DNA of 31,910 nt from the IMG/VR virus record IMGVR_UViG_3300013004_000117, positions 1 through 31,910 of that record, one strand, 5' to 3'. Positions 5,718-12,551 of this stretch are shown piece after piece. Each line of letters opens with the position of its first letter. Position 1 is the first letter of the stretch. Under the pieces are notes generated by a model, which worked only from the letters and a program-made list of their open reading frames with translations, was not told the origin of the DNA and did not search any database. A program made the position numbers and the translations under genes. The stretch is from a virus.

Positions 5718-6246
5718 GACGCTTAAAGAGTTTGAAAAATTTGATGTAGTTGATGTTGACGGACACGTTGGCATGAAATTAAAAACTATGTCAGTTGCTG
5801 TTATGCCTTTTACCGTAGACGATAACGGTATGGTTGATAAAATTGGACTTCTTAAAGAATATAATCCTTTCCGTGAAGGTGATTTCTCACATACGCTAAT
5901 CACTGGAACAATTGATTATGAAGATGATACGCTTCTTTACACAGCAAAACGCGAGTTAAAAGAAGAAGGTGGTTATGAAACACCTGATAATGAAAACAAA
6001 CGTTGGATATATCTAGGAAACTTTTTTCCTTATAAAGACAGTGACCGACAAGTTCCAACATTTGGTGTTGATGTATCAGGAATTGAACCGGGTAAACCAC
6101 AAACCGACGGATCAAAGAAAGAAGAACTCTCTAAATTGGAAATGATTTCATCTAGTGATATTATGATAACCGAAGAAATGCTTCCATTATCTGCGTTTTT
6201 AAGACTATTTAATTACTTCTACCAAAAATCTATAGGACATGTATAA
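5704..6246 (+). CDS. Nudix hydrolase with possible degenerate leader
   Basis: The start at 5704 gives a 180-residue protein beginning MKNYKTLKEFEKFDVVD, a degenerate relative of the leaders upstream. An in-frame extension to 5602 would lie wholly inside the preceding gene. The Nudix core RELKEEGGY occupies residues 83-91, with the family's Gly near residue 68 and the catalytic Glu residues 84, 87 and 88 present. The spacing before RE is one residue longer than the textbook GX5EX7 pattern. Nudix enzymes cleave nucleoside diphosphates linked to another moiety, such as ADP-ribose, NADH, dNTPs or RNA caps; the substrate cannot be told. The next gene starts inside its last codons. Confidence 0.85.
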   Translation: MKNYKTLKEFEKFDVVDVDGHVGMKLKTMSVAVMPFTVDDNGMVDKIGLLKEYNPFREGDFSHTLITGTIDYEDDTLLYTAKRELKEEGGYETPDNENKRWIYLGNFFPYKDSDRQVPTFGVDVSGIEPGKPQTDGSKKEELSKLEMISSSDIMITEEMLPLSAFLRLFNYFYQKSIGHV

Positions 6247-6562
6247 CAGAAAACAAAGAAGAGAAATCGAAAAGAAAACTGGCTTAATAAAAGAATATCA
6301 GAAAATGTCTGATAAACAAAAAGCTGAAGTTCGTCAAAGAAGAATGGCAGTTGGAAAGCAGATACATTTACAAAATGTACAAGCTCGTGAGCAATATGAA
6401 CAAGAGCAAGAAGCGTTAAGATATGCAAAAAGAATTCAATTTACGCAAGAGCATCTTAACATTACGCCTGAAGAGGCAACAGCAAGAGTCGATGAAGAGT
6501 ACCGCAAAGAAAACGAAAGGCGGGAAAAGAAAATGGCTCGTAAAATGGCACAACAAGAATAA
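6239..6562 (+). CDS. Basic coiled-coil protein of unknown function (107 aa)
   Basis: This 107-residue protein is almost entirely charged helix: MYNRKQRREIEKKTGLIKEY, then long Glu/Arg/Gln/Lys stretches and the C-terminal KENERREKKMARKMAQQE. It is probably a continuous coiled coil. Its start overlaps the Nudix stop by 8 nt and its stop abuts the next ATG (TAAATG). No enzymatic motif. Scaffold/core component or nucleic-acid-binding protein are possible roles, without direct evidence. Confidence 0.75.
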   Translation: MYNRKQRREIEKKTGLIKEYQKMSDKQKAEVRQRRMAVGKQIHLQNVQAREQYEQEQEALRYAKRIQFTQEHLNITPEEATARVDEEYRKENERREKKMARKMAQQE

Positions 6563-7012
6563 ATGAATTTATACATTACAATAGAAGACAGATCAAAACT
6601 AAAGAAAGCGTTCTTAAATTTAAGAAAGCAACAAATTATCGTTGTTGATGAGGTAGTAGTTGACCTGGGTTATTCTATGGAAAATGTAGATGAATACTCT
6701 TCGTTTATCGTAAACCAACGCATAAAGAAAATTATAGCATCAACCGCATCAGGTAAAAAAATGCAGTCGATCATTTATATAAATGAATCTTTAAACGATG
6801 AAATCGTTCGTGAACTGGTTCACTTTTGCACGGAGCACACCCAGGTAAATAAAGTTATATTTCTAACTGAGAAAAATAAGAATGAAGATTTATATGAACT
6901 GTTTGAAGAAATCTTATTCTTCCCTACCGTTAAGAAGGTTCATATAATTGAATGTGTTTCATTTCCTGTTACCTGGTTGGATGATAATTCTAAAGATATT
7001 GTACTGGAATAA
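6563..7012 (+). CDS. Unknown protein (149 aa)
   Basis: This 149-residue alpha/beta protein has alternating hydrophobic strands and charged helices (QQIIVVDEVVVDLGY, QSIIYINESL, NKVIFLTEKN, KKVHIIECVSFPVTW), suggesting a Rossmann-like or other layered fold. No catalytic motif was recognised. It starts immediately after the previous stop and ends by overlapping the 3' end of the reverse-strand gene by 23 nt, so the two transcripts converge. It is the last gene of the left block. Confidence 0.7.
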   Translation: MNLYITIEDRSKLKKAFLNLRKQQIIVVDEVVVDLGYSMENVDEYSSFIVNQRIKKIIASTASGKKMQSIIYINESLNDEIVRELVHFCTEHTQVNKVIFLTEKNKNEDLYELFEEILFFPTVKKVHIIECVSFPVTWLDDNSKDIVLE

Positions 7013-8045
7013 CTTCTTCCTCCAGTCCACATTTAATTAAAATGTTTCTGATGCTTTCAAGTTTTTCTGCATAAAACTTTAATAAGTTTTCCGGTATGAA
7101 ATTATAAGCGCCTTCAGTTAAAGGAGCTAGTGGAAGAATACATTTACCAAACTTTTCCGTTGTTACAGTTGCAATTGGCAAGAAGGAATATGATATGTTT
7201 GTAAAGGCATCACATTTCATAACCATTACGCATCCTGATTCTGTATTGTTTTTCTGCATGTCGCTGTATGCGTTTCCTAAAGAATATGTAACAGCTTTAC
7301 CAGCCTCAAAGATTTTGCCTCCTTGAAACTCGTGTGGGTGTCCACCTATAACAACATCAGCGCCAAAAGAAATGATTTTGTCAATGTCTAATACTCGTTG
7401 GTCTGTTGGTCTGTTTGATTGTTCGTCTGCATCACCCTCAACTCTTCGGTGGATTTCAACAATGATGACATCGGATTTCTTTTTCGCAAAGTCAATCGCT
7501 TCTTTAAGCGCGGTTTCATCGTAAAAATTGATGAGCTTTGTTTCCGTTTCGGTGGGGTTATGCTGCGCGAGAACTCCCGATTTAATTTCTTTGCCATTAA
7601 CTGAGGTTGTATAATTTAAAAATGTGATATCAAAACCGTTAAGTGTGATATCTAAAAATCTGCTAATTTTTGAAGGTTTACTTGTGCCTAAATGCTGAAT
7701 GCCGTGCTTATCTAATAAAACTACTGTTTGAATAAGTCCGTCCATTTCATAATCGTAGCAATGATTATTAGCTGTAAATAAAAGATCAAATTTCCCTTTA
7801 AGGTATTTAGCAAAAATTTCGTTTGCAGAAAATCTAGGAAATCCTGTAGTTTCTTTTCCTAATGTGGTTTCAAGATTAGCTGTTGTAAAATCTAAGGTAT
7901 TCATCCAACCACTAATAAAATAAAAAGGATCACTATTAACAACGCTTTCAAGTGCACTTGTTGTGTTACAAAAGAGATCACCAAAGAAACCTATTTTAAA
8001 TGGTTTCTTTTGTTCTATAAATGAGGAAAAGTCAAGGGTTGCCAA
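6990..8045 (-). CDS. CapA/PgsA-like metallophosphatase (poly-gamma-glutamate capsule synthesis family)
   Basis: This 351-residue protein carries the ordered motifs of the PGA_cap (CapA) branch of the calcineurin-like metallophosphoesterases: GD (residues 22-23), ANLE (56-59), ANNHCYDYE (92-100), VEIHRRVEG (196-204, where the family usually has HWG.E) and GADVVIGGHPHEFQ (228-241). Length suits a complete catalytic domain. No signal peptide or N-terminal TM helix is visible, unlike many cellular CapA proteins, so it probably acts in the cytoplasm or in the virion. CapA/PgsA proteins assist capsular polyglutamate production or export, but the reaction of phage members is not established. It is the only reverse-strand gene here and converges on the gene ending at 7012. 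Its first residues (TLDFSSFIEQ) vaguely resemble the leaders to the left. Confidence 0.85.
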   Translation of the reverse strand: MATLDFSSFIEQKKPFKIGFFGDLFCNTTSALESVVNSDPFYFISGWMNTLDFTTANLETTLGKETTGFPRFSANEIFAKYLKGKFDLLFTANNHCYDYEMDGLIQTVVLLDKHGIQHLGTSKPSKISRFLDITLNGFDITFLNYTTSVNGKEIKSGVLAQHNPTETETKLINFYDETALKEAIDFAKKKSDVIIVEIHRRVEGDADEQSNRPTDQRVLDIDKIISFGADVVIGGHPHEFQGGKIFEAGKAVTYSLGNAYSDMQKNNTESGCVMVMKCDAFTNISYSFLPIATVTTEKFGKCILPLAPLTEGAYNFIPENLLKFYAEKLESIRNILIKCGLEEEVIPVQYL

Positions 8046-8061
8046 ATTCTTTATTTGTTTT

Positions 8062-8071
8062 TCTTATATAT
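8062..8071 (-). promoter_or_regulatory. Late-promoter-like box on the minus strand (ATATATAAGA)
   Basis: Read on the minus strand, ATATATAAGA shares its first seven bases with the ATATATACTA boxes elsewhere. It lies 16 nt before the CapA-like start codon at 8045. Together with the plus-strand box at 8102 it would make this 90-bp gap a divergent promoter region. Confidence 0.4.
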
Positions 8072-8101
8072 CTTTACCAAGATCATTTGATTATGTGTAT
8101 G

Positions 8102-8111
8102 ATATATACAA
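8102..8111 (+). promoter_or_regulatory. Late-promoter-like box ATATATACAA
   Basis: A 9-of-10 match to the ATATATACTA box, preceded by G as at 12538 and 17906. It lies 24 nt before the first tail gene at 8136 in a non-coding gap. It is the best candidate for driving the start of the tail operon. Confidence 0.55.
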
Positions 8112-8135
8112 AAAATAGAGCAAGTCTAACATCAA

Positions 8136-10361
8136 ATGGCAACAACGGGAACAACACCAGACATTTCTTATAAGTACAAAATTTCAGTGGCAAATAACGA
8201 AAAAGCCATTAATGTGTACCGTTATATAAACTCTTCATCAACAACTTTGTATGAAGGCAGGCCTGTTCCTACATCTTATTCTGATGATGTTTTAATAGAT
8301 GGTGCTATTAATGCACTGCAAGGTGCATATCCACGCAAAGAATCTGTGCCAGCTGTTGCTGCCCAGACAGGTACAACAGGTACACCACCTACAACTTTTA
8401 TTATACAAGCCTCGATTCCTGCTAAAGTTGGTGATCCTGGTGTTGGGAGTATGACACCGTTAGCTGCTACAGGTAATACTGGCTTTGGGCCTACGCCAAA
8501 CACAACGCCTGCAACCCAAGACGAAACAAGATTAACTGATTTAAACCCTTTTGATCCTAGATTAGTTTTTGCAATTAATCCAAAAGATGGTAGCGTTGTT
8601 TATTCAACAAGTTCAGCAAATGAACATCCTATGGTGGATGGTATGGTTGTTGCTGAAGATCCTACTAATCCGCAATCACCAAAAATAGCAGGACAAGATC
8701 TATCAGATGATAAAGCAGCTGCGCTAAAAGATTTTTTTGGGGTTCCTGCTATTATGAATACCAATTCATACATTAACTTGCAAGCAGCCGGTGGTAAAGG
8801 AAATAATAAGTACCTTATAGATCGAAAAAATGAAATACGTTGGTATAATGCAACTGAACCAGTTGTTGGTGTAGGTGCTGGAGTTCAGCCTACAACAGCT
8901 CCAACAACAACAGCAATCGTTCAGTGGTCAAACGCAGAAGAAAATGTATATAAGTTTCCTTATAGATTTACAGACTTTGCATTTTTAAAATGGTGGAAGA
9001 AAATTCCTAATAACTATCTTATTACACTTAGAAGATATCCTTTTCCTGTTAATGACGGGGTTATTAGTGGAGAAGAAGCTCGTGGTGAGTTAGATAAACA
9101 AAAACTTAAACCGACCGTTACCATGTTAACCTACTTAGGTGAAGAACCCGGTAATAAAATGTCAACTATATTGGGGCCAATAGAAACGGGATTAAAATGG
9201 AAAGATCTTAATGCTGATGTTTGGGAAGTAACTACTTCATCTGATGGCGGGTCAGTTAATAACCCAGCGCCTGGTCTGGCAAAAGCATTAGGTTTCTTAG
9301 ACAAAGGTGGAGCTGGTACAAAGACTCGGACACCTCCTCCAACTCCGCCTGATCCATATAACAACGGTCCATACGCAAACAAAATTATTGGCCCTGTAAA
9401 TGTTATCGACTCAACAAAGATGCGTGTAAGAGGACTTGAATTTAAACATTCATTGAGTATTTCATTTGAATATGTGCCAAGAAATATTGGAGGAATTAAC
9501 ACTAAAGCGGCTGGTTTAGATATCCTAGCAAATATCATGTTAATGACTTCAGCAACTGCCCCGTTCTGGGGTGGACAAAACAGGCATGTTCCCAATGCAG
9601 GTGCTGGTACTCATGATCCTTTTTTGGGTGGTGATGCTGGTAAAGCAGCTTGGATGAGAGGTGATCCTGAAGGATTCTTTAATACTCTTAAGGATCAATT
9701 CACAAGAATCTTTGACAACGTTTCGGGATTATTTGATAAAGTAATGTCTGACCCACAACAAGGTCTTCAAGAAATTGCAAAAGGAGGGATGAAAGAATTT
9801 ATGAAAATGTCAACCACACAGGCAAGAGGGACCGTATCGGGTATGCACTCATTACTTACAGGAGCGCCTGTTGGTGAATGGCACATTATGATAGGACCGC
9901 CAATGAATCCAATGATGATGATGGGTAATATGATATGCACAGGATCAAAGACAGAATTTAGTGATGAACTTGGACCCGATGATTTTCCTACAGAAATTAA
10001 AACAGTAATTACTCTTGAGCATGGAATGCCAAGAGATAAAACAGGTATAGAATCAATGTTTAACAAAGGTAGAGGAAGAATTTATTCAGTGCCTAAAGGT
10101 TATGAGTTAAGTTTTGCTTCGGATTCACAATCACCTGTTGATAGTTCTATTGCTTCAAACTATAAATATAGAAGAAACGAATCAGATACACAGCCTAAAC
10201 CTAACCCACAAACCGCTGAACGAAATGCAACTGATCCAAACAAGACAAACGTTTATCCAACTGTTGCTTCTCCTTATGGCGCTTTATATGTTCAAGGACA
10301 CGGATATATTCCTGGGTTAGTTAAAAATCAAACCGAAAATCAAAATAACGCTAAGAAATAA
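8136..10361 (+). CDS. Virion structural protein, probable tail-tube or baseplate component (741 aa)
   Basis: First gene of the tail module. The 741-residue product has a Thr/Pro/Gly-rich variable region (about residues 65-130), a central region with many aromatics (FPYRFTDFAFLKWWKKIPN, RRYPFPVNDGVISGEE) and a C-terminal region with GEWHIMIGPPMNPMMMMGN followed by LGPDDFPTEIKTVITLEHG. The last parts resemble strand-rich segments of tube- and baseplate-type structural proteins in other large myoviruses, but I cannot assign a T4 gene number. No signal peptide, TM helix or catalytic motif is visible. Its stop shares one base with the ATG of the LysM-like gene (TAATG). A role in the central baseplate or tube is inferred mainly from position. 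Confidence 0.65.
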   Translation: MATTGTTPDISYKYKISVANNEKAINVYRYINSSSTTLYEGRPVPTSYSDDVLIDGAINALQGAYPRKESVPAVAAQTGTTGTPPTTFIIQASIPAKVGDPGVGSMTPLAATGNTGFGPTPNTTPATQDETRLTDLNPFDPRLVFAINPKDGSVVYSTSSANEHPMVDGMVVAEDPTNPQSPKIAGQDLSDDKAAALKDFFGVPAIMNTNSYINLQAAGGKGNNKYLIDRKNEIRWYNATEPVVGVGAGVQPTTAPTTTAIVQWSNAEENVYKFPYRFTDFAFLKWWKKIPNNYLITLRRYPFPVNDGVISGEEARGELDKQKLKPTVTMLTYLGEEPGNKMSTILGPIETGLKWKDLNADVWEVTTSSDGGSVNNPAPGLAKALGFLDKGGAGTKTRTPPPTPPDPYNNGPYANKIIGPVNVIDSTKMRVRGLEFKHSLSISFEYVPRNIGGINTKAAGLDILANIMLMTSATAPFWGGQNRHVPNAGAGTHDPFLGGDAGKAAWMRGDPEGFFNTLKDQFTRIFDNVSGLFDKVMSDPQQGLQEIAKGGMKEFMKMSTTQARGTVSGMHSLLTGAPVGEWHIMIGPPMNPMMMMGNMICTGSKTEFSDELGPDDFPTEIKTVITLEHGMPRDKTGIESMFNKGRGRIYSVPKGYELSFASDSQSPVDSSIASNYKYRRNESDTQPKPNPQTAERNATDPNKTNVYPTVASPYGALYVQGHGYIPGLVKNQTENQNNAKK

Positions 10362-10984
10362 TGTTAACGTTTAAACTAACTCAAGATACAAAACCTTTTG
10401 TAAAAGATGGCAACGGTCAAGAAATCGTTGATTTTATACAAAAAGACGTGATAGCAAGTACTGAAGGATATAATCCTATTGTTATTGACTATTTTATAGT
10501 TGGCACAGAAGAAGAAATGCGAATTGATGTTATTGCGCAAAAAATGTATGGCTACATGGATAACATTGAAGGTGTTTTAAAGTTTAATGAAATTACAAAT
10601 CCTTTTGCTATTCAAGAAGGGGATTTCTTATATACATTTGATATTCCAAGTATGGTTAGAAATCTTAGGCCTGGTAATAGTGTTAAGAATAATCGCGAAG
10701 ACATTCGTGATCAGTACATTACACCGGAAAAAAAATCTAATGTAGATCCTGCTTTAAGAGACTTTGATAAAAGAAACACCCCAAGAAAGGCCAGTCCTAG
10801 CAAAGGAAATAATCCTGCTCTTCCACCTAATTATGCTTCATTTGGTGATACTGAATTACAGGTTAGAAACGGTAAGATTGTATTTGGACCAAATGTAACA
10901 AAAATTGACGAAGATTGTGATAAGCCACTTTCTAAGAGTGAATTTATTTCAAGATTAATTAAGAACAGATTAAGCAATAGATAA
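10361..10984 (+). CDS. gp53-like baseplate protein with LysM-type domain
   Basis: In this 207-residue protein residues 54-97 read as a LysM-like module: a helix DVIAQKMYGYMDNIEGVLKFN, the NPF turn, and a hydrophobic strand after QEGDFLYTFDIP. T4 gp53 (196 aa), a baseplate wedge protein, also carries a LysM-like fold and has nearly the same length; tail gpX/LysM proteins of other contractile systems use it to hold the hub together. The C-terminal third is Pro/Asn/Lys-rich and likely extended. The gene is coupled on both sides by TAATG junctions, between a large structural protein and the hub, which supports a hub- or wedge-assembly role. gpX/LysM hub clamp versus gp53 wedge cannot be separated here. 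Confidence 0.7.
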   Translation: MLTFKLTQDTKPFVKDGNGQEIVDFIQKDVIASTEGYNPIVIDYFIVGTEEEMRIDVIAQKMYGYMDNIEGVLKFNEITNPFAIQEGDFLYTFDIPSMVRNLRPGNSVKNNREDIRDQYITPEKKSNVDPALRDFDKRNTPRKASPSKGNNPALPPNYASFGDTELQVRNGKIVFGPNVTKIDEDCDKPLSKSEFISRLIKNRLSNR

Positions 10985-12531
10985 TGGCACAAGATGAAAA
11001 AACAATCATTCGTTCATTACTTGAACCAAAAATAAAGATTGATCTTTTAGAGATTGAAGATTTATATACTGGTACAAGTGATAAACTTGACGCAAATAAA
11101 AAAGGGATTGATGGTGGTAGACAGTATCAAAACCAATTGGGAGTTGATTACCCTTTTATAACGATTAATAACTATGTTTTTGACACATCTGAAATAATAG
11201 ACTTTTCATTAGATTCTAACGATTTTATTCCAACTCTTTTATTTACGTTTAAATTAACAAAATCTGATACATTTAGATCGCAGTCTTATCCTAAAGATGG
11301 AGATGTTGTAAGTATTTTTATTCGTGCTAAGAATAATGCATTTAAGCCTATAAGAAATGATTATATTATTACAAGTGTTAAGTCAGGTGCTGGTGGTGTA
11401 GAAAATAGCGGTGGTATAACAACAATAGGTGCTGAGCTTTTCATCCCAAGAATAAAAGAACAAATAATTAAATCTTACAAAGGTACATCCTTTGCAGTAC
11501 TGCAAGATATATGTAAAGAATTAGAATTAGGTTTTGCTACAAATGAAACTTCAACATCGGATTCGATGTCATGGCTATGCGCTGGCAGTACATGGGAAGA
11601 GTACATTAAAGAAATAGCAAGTGCTGCATGGAAAGATACTAACAGTTTTTACAAAGTTTTTATTGATGTTTATTACCACCTTAACTTTGTAAATATGAAT
11701 AATCAAATCGAAGGAGATGGTCAGCTAGCAGCTGGTATTTTAGACAGTGCCATTATGAAAGATTTTTATTCGAACGATAAAGGCACTGCGGAAAAATCAC
11801 AATCTACTACAGGCAAATTTTTATCAACTATCGATAGTCTTAAAGGCACCAATATGTTTATACAAGGATACAAAACATTTAATAACAGTTCGGCTATTCA
11901 TGAAGAATTTGGTTACAAATATAACATACAATTCTTTGATATGAAAAGTTTAAAGTATTGGAATTTATTTGTTGATCCTAAAACTTCTGATGGCGCTGAA
12001 AAGAAAAAGATAATCCTAAAAGGTAGAACTTTTCCTAAAAAAGAAGATGAAAGTAAAGATGGAAAATCTCCATCAGAACAAGAATACTGGAAAACCCAAA
12101 ATAATTATGTTTGGAAAGGTATTCAAAGTAGAAATGTTCATGATAAGTATACATTTGCTATAGCGCATAATCAAAGAAATTTACTTGAGCTTAAAAAGTT
12201 ATTTGTAGAAGTTAAAGTTACTCGGTGGAACCCAAACATATATTTAGGTGAAAAAGTTCCGCTTATTTTAATTTCGCAGTCTGATGTAACTAAAGCTACG
12301 CAAGATGCACAAGGTCAAGATGCAACGATTTCAGACAAATCACCGGGAGAACCTGCGGTTCTTGACCAATTTTACAGTGGCTATTATGTAGTTGATGGAA
12401 TGAGTATAACATATTCTCAAGATAATTCTCCTTATGAAGAAGGCACTGGTGTTAACCCACAAAGTTTAGCCCCCGCATTTTTTCAGTCTTTTACAATGAC
12501 TCGTCGTGAATGGCCTACGCCTCTTGGATAA
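10984..12531 (+). CDS. Baseplate hub protein, gp27/GpD (late control D) type
   Basis: The 515-residue product shows features of the gp27/GpD/VgrG N-terminal hub fold: an early beta-rich domain (VSIFIRAKNN, NDYIITSVKSG), the segment KSYKGTSFAVLQDICKELEL matching the SfyevLqdiaeelgl-type helix of hub proteins, and then WEEYIKEIASAAW. Later strands end in a region rich in charged loops. Hub proteins form the trimeric ring that joins tail tube and central spike; here the spike gene (14276) is two genes downstream. T4 gp27 is 391 aa, so this version carries extra loops or a C-terminal extension. It begins at a TAATG junction with the LysM-like gene. Assignment rests on recognised sequence pattern and gene context. 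Confidence 0.75.
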   Translation: MAQDEKTIIRSLLEPKIKIDLLEIEDLYTGTSDKLDANKKGIDGGRQYQNQLGVDYPFITINNYVFDTSEIIDFSLDSNDFIPTLLFTFKLTKSDTFRSQSYPKDGDVVSIFIRAKNNAFKPIRNDYIITSVKSGAGGVENSGGITTIGAELFIPRIKEQIIKSYKGTSFAVLQDICKELELGFATNETSTSDSMSWLCAGSTWEEYIKEIASAAWKDTNSFYKVFIDVYYHLNFVNMNNQIEGDGQLAAGILDSAIMKDFYSNDKGTAEKSQSTTGKFLSTIDSLKGTNMFIQGYKTFNNSSAIHEEFGYKYNIQFFDMKSLKYWNLFVDPKTSDGAEKKKIILKGRTFPKKEDESKDGKSPSEQEYWKTQNNYVWKGIQSRNVHDKYTFAIAHNQRNLLELKKLFVEVKVTRWNPNIYLGEKVPLILISQSDVTKATQDAQGQDATISDKSPGEPAVLDQFYSGYYVVDGMSITYSQDNSPYEEGTGVNPQSLAPAFFQSFTMTRREWPTPLG

Positions 12532-12537
12532 AATAAG

Positions 12538-12547
12538 ATATATACTA
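12538..12547 (+). promoter_or_regulatory. Late-promoter-like box ATATATACTA, four bases before a start codon
   Basis: The box is in the 20-nt gap between the hub gene and the gene at 12552. Only four bases separate it from the ATG, so a transcript started as at a T4 late promoter would be leaderless or begin inside the start codon region. It is flanked by AAG on the left and AGATATG on the right. Confidence 0.5.
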
Positions 12548-12551
12548 AGAT

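Noticed and set aside
8010-8045. CapA-like N-terminus (TLDFSSFIEQ) as a capsid-targeting leader
   Set aside because: The resemblance is limited to FIEQ after an aromatic; charge pattern and leading Met-Lys are missing and the conserved domain begins almost at once.
9131-9595. 154-aa open frame on the minus strand in the first tail gene
   Set aside because: Antisense of a clear structural gene, Pro/Ser-rich with no recognisable fold; treated as a shadow.
10114-10320. Overlapping plus-strand frame encoding a Leu-rich hydrophobic peptide, possible overprinted membrane protein
   Set aside because: It lies inside the 741-aa structural gene in another frame; the Leu/Ile-richness is a by-product of the Thr/Ala/Asn codons there. 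No independent start signal.
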